The position numbers and the translations under genes were made by a program. Below, piece after piece: positions 20,081-30,006 of a DNA stretch of 64,000 nt. The notes beneath the pieces were generated by a model. That model was not told the origin of the DNA, did not search any database, and saw nothing but the letters and a program-made list of their open reading frames with translations. Each line of letters opens with the position of its first letter. Positions within the stretch are counted from its first letter, which is position 1. The DNA comes from Anthoceros angustus (lineage: Eukaryota > Streptophyta > Anthocerotopsida > Anthocerotales > Anthocerotaceae): positions 558,001-622,000 of the forward strand of contig MU008189.1 of assembly GCA_010909165.1 (NCBI GenBank). The letters run 5' to 3'.

Positions 20081-20747
20081 GTCATGAGATCTGCAGAGCA
20101 GGTGAAGATATCTCCGAAGGACAGTCAGGATGGGCAGCAGGTGATGGCAGTTCATGCGGCGGATTCTGAAGGCTATCCTGTTTGGCTGGCTGAGGTGGTA
20201 CTGTACTACCTGTACTCGTTCACTATGGGCACCAAGCCAGCACCACATCACAGATCAGTGTTCTTGTACAGGTCCGTGTGGATAAGTTGTTATGCAACCG
20301 TCAGTTTGTGATCACCATATTAGGAGCTGGAAGTGAGGGCATTTTCGGATGCCATGGTTGTAGAACATGAACCCTGTGTGGCAAGTCACTCACTCTTCAT
20401 GTAAATAGGAGTTCGTGTGTAATTAAGCAGGAATCCTGTTCGGATGGCTCACCCGTTCACATGCTTCACATGCTAGGCCAGTGCTTGCTGATGCTGGCTC
20501 TTTTGTTTGTCTGGGCGAAGCAGGTACAGCGCTTGCAAATACTGGCCGGGCATTTTCTAGGCTCTAAACAAAATCAGCTCCATCTTACTATCAACTCAAG
20601 AATGTGCACATTGTTTCGGTAGTGCCAACTGGAGTGTCTGGGCGAAGCAGCTTCAGTGCTTACAATCTCAAATGTTGTATTAGGACTTCCACACCCATAA
20701 ACCCTAAACCGCGACCCAGAGCAATCAATAGTCTGGCGTATACGTGC
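20081..20747. other. P450 3' flank
   Basis: Presumed 3' UTR and spacer up to the start of the duplicated block. The telo-box-like string AAACCCTAAA occurs at about 20700-20709. No gene is seen. Confidence 0.4.
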
Positions 20748-20830
20748 CAAATGGGAACAAAAATTAGACACTTGCAATCTGACGAAGCTTCGAACAGAGC
20801 GTTCTTGTTGTTTCCACGAATGCTGCTAAT

Positions 20831-21484
20831 CTATGCATCCAGTTTTTCTGAGATGATACGCAGTAAAAGACTCGTCAGCTTGGCCCGATACTCTTCAGCC
20901 TCAAAAGCGGAGTCTTCATCCTCGGAGGAGTCCTCATCTTCTGAATCTTCATCTTCAGATGTTTCGCTCAGTTCTTCCTCGCTCACATCATCTTCTCGAG
21001 TCTGAGGGAAAAAGCTGGCTTGCGACATCTCGGCGAACTGGTTGGGATCTCTCAGAAAATCTGTAAAGGCAATCCAGGGTCAGAGGAAGGCCATTCCTAG
21101 TTGACAGCTCGCAAAGCTCTAAAGTCAGGAAACGCCGTACCTGGCAGGCGACTACGGTTAGACCCCCTCAATCTCACCAACATGGTCGGAACTCTTGCTT
21201 TCCGAAACACCCACAGCCTGCGATTGTCCAACGACCACAGAAATCCGCCATGCCTAGCCACCTCCACCAGGGGAAATCCGAAGGTCCCAGCCTCCCCGTC
21301 GTGAGACCATCCACAGCATCATAAATGCTCTAGCCATTCCGGCACTCTCCCAGGGGATCATCGACATACTCAGCTTCGTGAATCCTCTCGCCATTCCGGA
21401 AGTTTGAGACGATAGATTTCTCAGTGAAACGCAGCTTGCGAGTGTCCACCACCATTACCGAGTGATCTGAATAGTGGTCACCTT
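20831..21484 (-). pseudogene. Broken L-D-N-R-R-L family member, copy A
   Basis: Related to the intact gene at 24763-25431. Its N-terminal part (M-V-V-D-T-R-K-L-R-F-T-E-K-S-I) begins at about 21462 in frame with the tail of copy B. The middle (21100-21330) is frameshifted, and the acidic C-terminal tail (M-S-Q-A-S-F-F-P, then Glu/Asp/Ser-rich) is open at 20831-21028. At least two frame breaks make it non-functional as read. Confidence 0.75.
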
Positions 21485-21930
21485 CAGATGTTTCGCTGAG
21501 TTCTTCCTCGACCGTTCTGACACCAACTCTTCGAGCCCGAGGGAAAAAACTGGCTTGCGACATCTCGGCGAACTGGATGGGATCTCTCAGAAAAGCTGAG
21601 TAAGGCTTTCCAAGGTCAGAGGGAGGTCTACTTGACAGCTCGCAAAGCACGCACATCAGGAAACTTCGTACCTGGCAGGCGACTACTGTTCGGCCCCCTC
21701 AATCTCACCAACAGTGTCAAAGCCCTTGCCTTCCGAAACACCCACAGCCTGCGATTGTCCAACGACCACAAAAATCCTCCATGCCTCACCACCTTCACCG
21801 TGAAGAAATCCGCAGCTCGCAGGCTCCCCGCCCGGATATCATCCACGGCATCGTGAATGCTCTCGCCATTCCGGAAGAAACAGGCGATGGATTTTTGAGT
21901 GAAACGTACAAGGGTTTACTACCAGCGTCA
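21485..21930 (-). pseudogene. Broken L-D-N-R-R-L family member, copy B
   Basis: It carries T-Q-K-S-I-A-C-F-F-R-N-G, D-D-I-R-A-G and the S-L-D-N-R-R-L-W-V-F-R-K-A core (21628-21905). The start region near 21917 has a frameshifting deletion, and another shift occurs near 21640. The acidic tail is cut after S-E-T-S-E-G and runs directly into the N-terminus of copy A, a tandem pair fused by deletion. Confidence 0.75.
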
Positions 21931-22826
21931 TGTTATCCGAACTCATGCTTCCTTGCGATCAATTCCTACAATTCCGAGCCGCGCTTTAAACAGCCACCGT
22001 GGTCCCTGTCACCTGGCATTGCGATCGGATCGACACGAGTTAGCCATGACCACCGTACGCCTGACAACCAGGAGGGAGCAAGGATGCACATGACAAGCTC
22101 AGAAGCCTTCTAGGCATTTGCAAGGCACTGTAGCAGGCCCTGCACAGGGGGCGCTCAGAGGCTGAAAAGCCCCAATCTGTTGGCCATCAGTGACCATCAG
22201 ACTCCATACAAGTACTGTTACATACATTTCAATGGCTACTACAACGAAGTTGCTGTCATATATGTAGGCGGATAGAAACCCTAAGAAATGCACACAAGGG
22301 TATCACCCGCTGGAGCTGATGCCAAGGGAATGAGAGACTCCCTGTACAGACTAAAGGCCACCAGAACGCGCTCAGGAACAGTTCAAAATCTCAGAGGTTG
22401 AGAGGCCCTTTACAGGCACCTAAGACCTATCCCGCAATTCAGACACTCACCAATTTTCTCAACACCGAACTCCGGGGTTCTGAGGAAAACACTGCATAAG
22501 GCAGATGAACAGATGGCCAGGAGCAAGATACTGAAATCCAAGGATGCTTGCACACACAGCTCATGCAGTGAAAACCGCATCATGCACACTCTAATCCCAG
22601 GCAACAGCAGCATACAATTCAGGTCAGGTAACCGCCGGTGTCTGAGGAGCCGGAAATCAATCCATAGCGAGCGGAGGAAAGCCATATGTCGATCCTCTCT
22701 GCTGTACATATCCCGGTCCCTACAGTTCTGTTAGGGTGTGGAGGAATTCCGTTAAGGAGGGTGACGGGGCCATACTGCCTGTCCTTTGTTCATTAGTCAT
22801 TGACTCCGCTCTGAGCACTACTCTCT
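21931..22826. other. Upstream part of duplicated block 1
   Basis: It corresponds to 25432-26200 in copy 2 and lies 5' of the minus-strand genes, so it may be their old promoter and leader. A plus-strand frame at 22513-22734 has a partly conserved partner at 25975-26199 (both with D-A-C-x-H-S-S and F-R-S-G-N), but I cannot show it is coding. Confidence 0.4.
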
Positions 22827-22925
22827 GATTTCGAGGAGCCACTCTTTCCCTGGGCGTAAAGGCACCACCTGCTGGGCATCTCATCACAGCGTTCTCATCA
22901 CTTGCAGGGGTGATGAGTAGAAGAC
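22827..22925 (+). repeat. Direct repeat flanking hairpin (left)
   Basis: From GATTTCGAGGAGCCACTCT to GATGAGTAGAAGAC. It is repeated with small changes at 23074-23165, on the other side of the hairpin. Confidence 0.85.
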
Positions 22926-22941
22926 TGTTCTGATGTCGGCC

Positions 22942-23068
22942 GTCGCCTATCCATCACAAACAAGTAATGGCTAAGCGTGTCAGCCCTCGGGCTCGGTTCC
23001 GCACGGTTTCCCTCGGTGCCCGATGACTGACACGCTTGGCCATTACTTGTTTGTGATGGACAGGCGAC
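22942..23068. repeat. Strong inverted repeat / hairpin
   Basis: Arms at 22942-22983 and 23027-23068 (42 nt each) match as inverted repeats at 40 of 42 positions, with a 43-nt loop. Of the two mismatches, one gives a G-U wobble in plus-strand RNA. It sits between two direct repeats. It could be a small-RNA precursor-like foldback, a MITE-like insertion or an inverted duplication. Confidence 0.9.
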
Positions 23069-23073
23069 TGCCT

Positions 23074-23165
23074 GATTTCGAGGAGCCACTCTGCCACTGG
23101 GCGTAAGGGCACCCTCTGCTGGAGCTCTCATCACAGCTTTCACACGTGCAGGATGAGTAGAAGAC
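23074..23165 (+). repeat. Direct repeat flanking hairpin (right)
   Basis: Partner of 22827-22925, about 80-85% similar by eye. Confidence 0.85.
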
Positions 23166-23183
23166 GGTACGTTTCTTCCTTGC

Positions 23184-23294
23184 TTTCATGACCTGTGACT
23201 TGATGATCCCTCACCCTTGATTTCATGACCTGTGACTTGATGATCCCTCACCCTTGCTTTCATGACCTGTTAGTTGATGATCCCTCACCCTTGC
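23184..23294 (+). repeat. Three 37-bp tandem repeats
   Basis: Units begin at 23184, 23221 and 23258 with TTTCATGACCTGTGACTTGA (third: TTAGTTGA) and end CCCTCACCCTTG. A simple minisatellite with no spacers, so not a CRISPR array. Confidence 0.92.
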
Positions 23295-23776
23295 TTTCGT
23301 ACTCAGCAATAAAAACCTTCCTGCTTGACGGTTGTGCAACTGCCCCATCGTTCAACAATTAGCAGTCCCTCCGTCTCGGGTGGGGGAAGAACCTGTGAAC
23401 ATAGGAGGCATCTCATCACCAAAAGCTGCGTCGTCGACGGAATTCGTTTCCCAAAACACTCTTCCTACTGTGCAGTCGCTTCTTTTAACATCGACTTAAT
23501 TTCCTGACTGTTTGCTTTGGCCGGAGGTGATGGTCAAATGACGAAATAGCGTCACACATGCTGGCGACTGCACATCTCTCTATGCGTCGGTGTCAGTCAT
23601 AAATCGTCCAATTCACTCTGGGAGCAAGCGAGTACTCCCTTGTCAGTAATTGCTTGCCAAAACCAAGTCCAACCTGCAACCGACTGCTTCGACCGCTCTG
23701 CATTCCAGTGGCGAATTGAATTCGAGATGCCACCTCGCTGTTGCCAGTCATTCGTGAAGGAGCTGCGGTACAAAAG

Positions 23777-23804
23777 ATTTCATCCCGCATCCACGGGATG
23801 AAAT
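23777..23804. repeat. Short perfect hairpin
   Basis: ATTTCATCCCG, a 6-nt loop CATCCA, then CGGGATGAAAT. It lies at the right edge of duplicated block 1 and is absent at the matching edge of block 2 near 27150. Confidence 0.8.
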
Positions 23805-23989
23805 TTGTGCAACTGCGCAGTTGGCAAGGGAAGTGTTTCCAGCAAGCTCATCTTCCAGCGCTGACACTCGCACTGGCCCAGAGTGAAAGCCGGGGCTGCG
23901 CAAATTTCGCATACCGGCTGGATCTCGATTTTTACTGTCCAGGCCTTATCCGTGACAGGCTTGCTTGTATGGCAGCTTCCGGCTGGGTG

Positions 23990-24506
23990 CCACCGCCCCC
24001 TCCGCCGGCGGATAGGATATCCATGGGGTTATCCACATTCCAGTTGTTCGCGCAATAACGGGCACTTTACTCGTTGAGGAAAGTGTACAACCGAGAGCCC
24101 ATAGCATAGGCCATCTTTGCGTGGTGAGCCAGACCTGACCAGTGGATGCTTCCAATCCAAAAAGCGTAGTGGCCTCGGATATTACAAGATGCCCATTGTT
24201 CATCACCCGACGAGCCCCTCCTTGAACCTGCAACCAAATACGTTGTGCAAAGGCACATCTAAAGAAAGATGTTCACTCTTGTGCTCCTGCTCAGACGTAC
24301 ATAAAACACAAGACGGGCACCCGACTGCTTCAAAGAAGCCATTATACCGGTCGGAATTCGGAAGAGAAGCCTGGAGCATCCGCCAGAGAGTGGCTCTATG
24401 TTTTGCGACAATACCTGGGCTTTTCCGAACCAACGTGAGGATCTTGAAGGATTCACCTGTAGTCGAGGGGCAAGAATTAAGGCTACGCTTCTTGCTGGCT
24501 ACATAA
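23990..24506 (-). pseudogene. LINE ORF2 C-terminal zinc-binding (zf-RVT-like) fragment
   Basis: The minus strand reads H-R-A-T-L-W-R-M-L-Q-A-S-L-P, then C-P-S-C-V-L-C, then S-E-H-L and further hydrophobic and Trp residues. This resembles the zinc-binding region after the RT in plant LINEs. The frame shifts near 24210 and continues to about 23990. No endonuclease or RT core is attached. It sits between the two duplicated blocks. Confidence 0.5.
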
Positions 24507-24762
24507 GAGTTCATCACCGATAGCTTGGGATTTTCAAACCCAAACAAGACCGTCATCACAGTAAGTAAGACCCACACCCGAGTGTGAAATACCTCGCTGG
24601 ACAAGACGTCTTGGGATGTTCTTTCGGCTTGGAACCACGACGCTGTGTTTAAAAGCAATGAGCAGTCAGGCGTTTACAAGGCAAACGGGAACAAAAATCA
24701 AACACTTGCAATCTGACGAAGCTTCAGAGCGTTCTAGTTTTGTCTTCATGGATGCTGTTGAT

Positions 24763-25431
24763 CTATAAATCTAGATTTCCAGAGTTAATATGTTGTAAAA
24801 GCTGCGCAAATCGTCCACGGAACTCTTCAGCATCAAACTCGGAGACCTCATCCACCTCATCCTCGGAGGAGTCCTCATACTCGGAGGACTCCTCATCTTC
24901 TTCATCTTCAGATGTTCCGCTGAGTTCTTCCTCGACTGTTCTGAGATAATCTCCTCGAGTCCGAGGGAAAAAGCTGGCTTGCGACATCTTGGCGAACTGG
25001 TTGGGATCTCTCACTAGAGCTGAGTAACGCAATCCAAGGTCAGAGAGCGCATTCCTACTTAGCTCGCAAAGCAAGACAGGACACGTCATACCTGGTAGGA
25101 AACTAGTGTTTCCACGGCGTGACCCCTTCACTCTCACCGACATGGTCCGAACTTTTGCTTTCCGAAACACCCACAGCCTGCGATTGTCCAACGACCACAG
25201 AACTCCTCCACGCCTAACCACCTCCACCGTGGGAAAATCCGCAGGTCGCAGCCTCCCCGCCCGGATATCGTCCACAGCATCATGAATGCTCTGGCCATTC
25301 CGGAAGTACGAGGCGATGGACTTCTGAGTGAAACGCAAATCCCGAGGGTCCACCACCATCGTCATGTTCTCCGAACTCATTGCTTCTTTGCAATCGGTTC
25401 CCGCAATTCCAAGCTGCGCTTTCGACACCAC
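24763..25431 (-). CDS. Intact L-D-N-R-R-L motif protein, unknown function
   Basis: 222 aa, uninterrupted. Residues 26-92 form the core: V-V-D-P-R-D-L-R-F-T-Q-K-S-I, F-R-N-G, D-D-I-R-A-G, and W-S-L-D-N-R-R-L-W-V-F-R-K-A at 79-92. The layout (an L-R-F-x-Q-x-x-I start, a P-x-V-E-V-V strand, then L-D-N-R-R-L) is reminiscent of ParB/sulfiredoxin-like folds. That is a suggestion from pattern, not a search result. Residues 170-205 are a Glu/Asp/Ser-rich acidic tail, and the last 20 form a possible helix. No signal peptide or membrane segment. An alternative start at Met18 (M-S-S-E-N) is possible. Two decayed relatives lie 3 kb upstream in the window, so this is a small tandem family with one survivor. 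Confidence 0.7.
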   Translation of the reverse strand: MVSKAQLGIAGTDCKEAMSSENMTMVVDPRDLRFTQKSIASYFRNGQSIHDAVDDIRAGRLRPADFPTVEVVRRGGVLWSLDNRRLWVFRKAKVRTMSVRVKGSRRGNTSFLPGMTCPVLLCELSRNALSDLGLRYSALVRDPNQFAKMSQASFFPRTRGDYLRTVEEELSGTSEDEEDEESSEYEDSSEDEVDEVSEFDAEEFRGRFAQLLQHINSGNLDL

Positions 25432-26450
25432 CGTCAGGCCGCAGATATGATCTTCGCATTAGGGCTCACCCTAAGCGCGGAAGTCATGAACCGTGGTTCC
25501 TGTCACCTGGCATTACGACTTGATCGACATAGGTTAGCCATGACCGAACAGCTGACAACGAGGAGGGAACAAAGGCGCATATGACAACCTCGGAAGCCTT
25601 CCAAGCATTTGAAAAGCATTGTGATAGGCCCTCCCTGCACAGTGAGTACTCAGAGGCGGAAACGCCCGAACTCGAAGCTGAAACGCCCGAAGTCATCTGA
25701 CTTCCGAGAAGTACTGCCACATACAGTTCAGTGGCTAATACAATGGTGGTGCTGTCATACATGTAGGCTGCTGGAAGCCCCAAGGGATGAACAGACGGGT
25801 ACCAGACACTGGGGCTGTAGCCAAGGGAATGACAGACTCCCAGACCACGGGACACCAGAATGCTCACAGGACTCCAGATGATACAGATCATAACCTCGAA
25901 GTTGAAAGACCTTTCACAGGATACCTATCAAGCAATTCAGACAGTCATCGATTTTCTCGGCCCCGGACTCCGGAATGTTGAGAAGAGAATTCCAGGAGGC
26001 AGATGAAGAGATGGCCAGGGACCAGGTGCTGAGATCCAATGACGCTTGCCCACACAGCTCATACAGAGAAGTTGTCACGCCAAAGAACACAACTGCGTCG
26101 ATACCCACAGTTCCAATTCCAGGCAACAACAGCCTACAGTTCAGATCAGGTAACAATGTCGGAGTAACCACAAACCAGCCATACCACGCGGAAGAATAGC
26201 TTGCCTCTCGCCTCTCGGTTGCACATCGCCCTAGAATTCATGCGGCTTACTCCTAGCATACATATGTGCAGGAGCAGCAGTAAAAATCTCCCACATTCGT
26301 TGTTGCTAGCGCAGCTGCCACCACAATGGTATTTATGTCCAGGACAGGAGATGGTGAGACGTTTCAGGAGTAATCCAGACAGTATCCAGCCACAGAATTC
26401 ACGACATTGCAAGCCTTGGCTCATAGAGTTCCCATCAGCAATTCAGCATT
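25432..26450. other. Upstream part of duplicated block 2
   Basis: Matches 21931-22740 for most of its length and lies 5' of the intact minus-strand gene, so it probably includes its promoter. The frame at 25975-26199 (+) is the partner of 22513-22734. No assignable gene. Confidence 0.4.
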
Positions 26451-27150
26451 TCCCTCCCTAAAAACAATGATATCCCGTCTCGGATGGGGGAAGAGCCTAA
26501 CTTAGAAAGCATCTCATCAGCAAAAACTGCGTCCTCGACAGAGCTCGTTTCCCAAGACACTCTTCCTCCTGTACAGGCGCTTCTTTTAGCATCTAATTAA
26601 TTTCCTGACGCTTTGCTTTGTTGGGAGCTGCTGGTCGATGACTGGATGGCGTCACACACCTGCTGTCGAGGCACTGGCTGACAAGTCTCGATGCCTCGAT
26701 GTCAGTCATGAATCATCCAATCCTCACTTCTTCATCCGCCAGAAAGAAAAGGGGCAGGCAGACGTCTGTGCACTGCTTTGCTTTCAGGGCATAGTCGGAA
26801 TCGGCCGCCAACAGAACGGAAAACACTGGCAAAGGCGGTGGCAAAGAATCCGGTGGTGGCGGAAAGAGATGAACTGGATGAATTCTTGATTCTCACGTTT
26901 TGCTGCAGCGCTGGGAGCATGGCTCGCAGGGCAATTTCTTGGTTCGAAAATTGACGCCCTCGCCTTGCCTGCTGGAAACCAGCACGTTCTGCACCGAAGG
27001 TAAGAATTCTCGGTCTGGACTCCAATTACTCCCGAGCTACCTCAGAAAGTCCAATCTGCACCCGAATGCTCCCACCGCTCCGTTCCCCGTGGCGAATTGA
27101 GTTCGAGATGCCACCTCGCCGTTGCCAAGTCATTGGTGAAGTAGCTGCGG
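26451..27150. other. Right part of duplicated block 2
   Basis: Matches about 23360-23775 in copy 1, with extra sequence at 26730-27090. A minus-strand frame at 26732-27025 has no recognisable domain. Nothing else is seen. Confidence 0.4.
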
Positions 27151-27311
27151 TGCAATATCGGAAGAGATGCAGAGGCTAGGACAAGCAATCAATCAACAAG
27201 GATAGAAATCATTAGTGAATTAGGTTGTGCCACAAGGGATTAAATACCCTTACACCAAGGGGTGTGACCTTGGTTTTAGATCACTATGTAGCTGACTAAA
27301 CTATTCTAATA

Positions 27312-27735
27312 CTCCCCCTCATACTAATATCTTAAGGCTGATGGGCTAAGCATCTTGACTAGTAGTTGCATGTACACCTAACAGAGCTACACAGGACATG
27401 TGCTGTGTGGTAGACTCTTCATCAAGATGTTGGCTCCCATGAGCTCTGTAGGACGGTACTCAAGTCGCATTTCCCTTGCGGCACACTCCTCATGCATATA
27501 GTGATATTGAAGGTCTATGTGCTTTGACCTGGAGCTGAACTTCGGGTTGCCGGTGAGGGCAAGAGCAGATTGATAATCAATCTTGATGATAACGAGCTTC
27601 TGCTGTGTGTACTAAGTTCATCCAATAGTCTGATGCGATCCACAAGGCAGCCATGTACTCCGACTCGTTGGACAAGAGAGCTTTGGCAGTCTACGGCTTG
27701 GATCCCCAATCAATGGCAGCATCATAGAGCATCAA
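27312..27735 (-). pseudogene. Copia RNase H fragment with purine tract, reverse orientation
   Basis: Minus-strand translation, with frame changes, gives S-E-Y-M-A-A-L-W, D-Y-Q-S-A-L-A, G-N-P-K-F-S-S-R-S-K-H-I-D-L-Q-Y-H-Y and an A-N-I-L end. This is the C-terminal RNase H signature of copia Pol. Downstream on that strand a purine tract (complement of CTCCCCCTCA at 27312-27321) marks the border to a 3' LTR that probably extends left towards 27180. It is a different copia family from the one at 0.7-7.6 kb. Confidence 0.75.
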
Positions 27736-29761
27736 CCTGCAGGCCACACATAAACCATCTCTGCAGCTGTGCATCTTGAAACTGTTTGGGTGAGGGAGTT
27801 CTTCCCAAGTCCCACGTAACCTGCGATGGTATCTAGGCACGTACTCAGAGGACCTCGGGAAGAGTAAAAGTCTCTTCCTGTTGGGATGATACGATGTGTA
27901 ACATAGGGGAATCAGAACCCTTGCTGAAGATTTCTCCCCCGGGGTTGTTTTGATTTATTTTCAAAATACCAAATTAAAAAAAAAATCTTGAAACCATTGC
28001 GTGTCTAAACTGACAAAATTTGCTGACAATAGAGGATGCACCTCCGCCACAACATCGTTCAAGTTAACAAGCCGAGAAGAAATTGCATATACCCCACCTT
28101 CCCCCAACTTTGAAGATAGGAAATTGCAAATAACTTTCAATCCACAATAATGTACTCAGTCTGGCATTCCTAGGTTCCCTCGACTCAAATGTAGCCTGGC
28201 ACTACACAGTTGGAGTGTGAGCTAAGCGTATACTACATTGCCTTGTCAATCTAGCCCCTGTGTGTTAGAATTGCCACCCCCCAATCCCTTTCGTCGCTTC
28301 CATTCACATCCAAGGCTGCAACTCTAACTCGGAATTAGGAAAAGGAAACCAGGTGCAACATGCAATCACCACACTCTAGGTGTACATCATAGACATCATA
28401 GATCTCCCTCTTGCAAGCCACGTAAGCTCTCTGGCATGATAAAATTTGAAAGCAGTCATGTATAGCCAGATGGTTGCTTATGTGGTTCCAACTTCCATCC
28501 AGCTAAAGCCTCTCAATCTTCCATTTGTGCGTCAATGAAGCTACAATTAACACATGCATCAAACAAGTGCATCTGTGCAGTGTTCCATCAATGAATCTGC
28601 ATTTTTGTGTGCACGGCTTGCAGCTCGAAGCATCCCTCAGTTGAAATGCCGAAAACGTCCAAAGAAGGAATTGAATATACCCCACCTTGCCCAACTGTGG
28701 AGGCTGCAAATCACACAGATAGTAAGCTGAGCCAAGGGTGATCATGAATGATGAAAAGCCCAACAACCAATCCCATTGTCTATCCTCGACATAGTTCGAC
28801 AACGGTTGTCGGCCCATCGTTGGCCAAGTTCATGGTTTTTGCCGTTGCTCCGAACAGCCTGTTGATGTGGCAGGCAAGACTGATGTGTTGGATGGCAGCA
28901 CCAGCTGATTTTAGAGTTGCAACACTGATACATTGATTGGCCACACCAGTTGGGCTCACAGTTGTAAGACTCTGAGCCCAAGGCTCAGTTGGCAGCACCC
29001 TCCAACACCAGTTGGAAATCAGTTGGCACCGCTTCATCTATGCAGGTTTTTGCAATCCATGAGGGCCTTGTTCTATGTTCTACCGAATGATGTAACTGTT
29101 GCTGTGACACAAATGTTCATGGGTTCCACAAATACTAAATGTCAATTGATGAAGCTGATTGAAACACCTTGCACCTTCGGGAGAAGGTTGAAAAGGCATG
29201 ATTGATGTTCGGTATAGGTACTATAGCGGCAATTATGCTCTATCAAGATTTTACCTATGATAAGTTTTCAAGAGTTTACAAACTATATTTGAAGAGGTAT
29301 TTATATAATTTCAAAGAAATACGAAGAAAAGTGATATCTCAAAAGCTATCTACATAATTCCAAAGGGGATAGGAGGAAGAAGGGTGATATCTCAAGAGTT
29401 ATCGCCCTTATATCTGAAGTTATATTTGAAGTCTCAGATCAGTCCGCCTGAGGGATCTTTGTAGAGGGAAGACTATTTTGGAGGGATGAGAAGAGGTTTT
29501 GAAACGTGAGATCATGATTTCCTTTCATTACTTGTTTCAAACCATAGCAGGCAAGGAAGTTTTCCGGCGCCGCCAGCCAACAAAGCCCTTTTTGTTTCAT
29601 GGATTGTTGAATCTCAAGTTTTCCGAGGCAAATGGTTTTTAGCATGGTGCTGTTGACGGTGGATTCGCCATATTGCGCATTTCCGGAACGGTGTCTTTTT
29701 TGTGAAGGGGGTTTCGAAAGTGTGGAGGGGGTTCGTATATTAACCCCCTTCCAGGATTATC
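27736..29761. other. Two kilobases without a recognisable gene
   Basis: AT-rich sequence with short open frames on both strands and no motif I can name. 29200-29700 is especially AT-rich and could be eroded retrotransposon leader, because a copia gag fragment follows. Confidence 0.4.
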
Positions 29762-30006
29762 ATGTTCACTAAGGCATTCTATCAACTTAAGATGGGCGAA
29801 TCAGAATGTGTTGCTGAACATATAAAAACTTTCAGAACAGCAAGGGCTCGTTTAGCATCTTGTGGGACGACGCTGAATGAGAGCCAAACAGCCATAGCTT
29901 TGCTTAGCTCTCTACCTGACAGCTACCATGCCTTCAAGAAAACACAAAACGGAGTCATAAAGCAGGCACAACTTACTGCTCAGCGAGGACAAGGTGTTGC
30001 TTTCTC
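29762..30006 (+). pseudogene. gag: Copia gag fragment
   Basis: It reads F-Y-Q-L-K-M-G-E-S-E-C-V-A-E-H-I, then L-A-S-C-G-T-T-L-N-E and A-L-L-S-S-L-P-D-S-Y. This is the UBN2-type Gag core of plant copia elements. It is cut at about 30006, where the palindrome-rich repeat begins. No zinc knuckle or pol follows. Confidence 0.75.

Larger units (their letters stand above)
20748..23775. repeat. Segmental duplication, copy 1
   Basis: Colinear with 24683-27150. Landmarks are GACACTTGCAATCTGACGAA near 20767 and its partner near 24703, GTCACCTGGCATT near 22008 and 25500, AGATGGCCAGG near 22510 and 26010, and GTTGCCA-GTCATT near 23738 and 27121. Copies differ by many substitutions and indels, so the duplication is old. 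Copy 1 holds two fused broken L-D-N-R-R-L genes and has gained the hairpin and tandem-repeat cluster at 22.8-23.3 kb that copy 2 lacks. Confidence 0.85.
24683..27150. repeat. Segmental duplication, copy 2
   Basis: Partner of 20748-23775. It holds the single intact L-D-N-R-R-L gene and is shorter, mainly because it lacks the second gene copy and the hairpin/minisatellite cluster. Confidence 0.85.

Noticed and set aside
21101-21856. Plus-strand frames in the duplicated block as genes
   Set aside because: They run opposite to the conserved L-D-N-R-R-L family, whose motif is preserved on the minus strand in all three copies.
23184-23294. Possible CRISPR-like array
   Set aside because: Three 37-bp units follow one another without unique spacers, in a plant nuclear context. 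It is a minisatellite.
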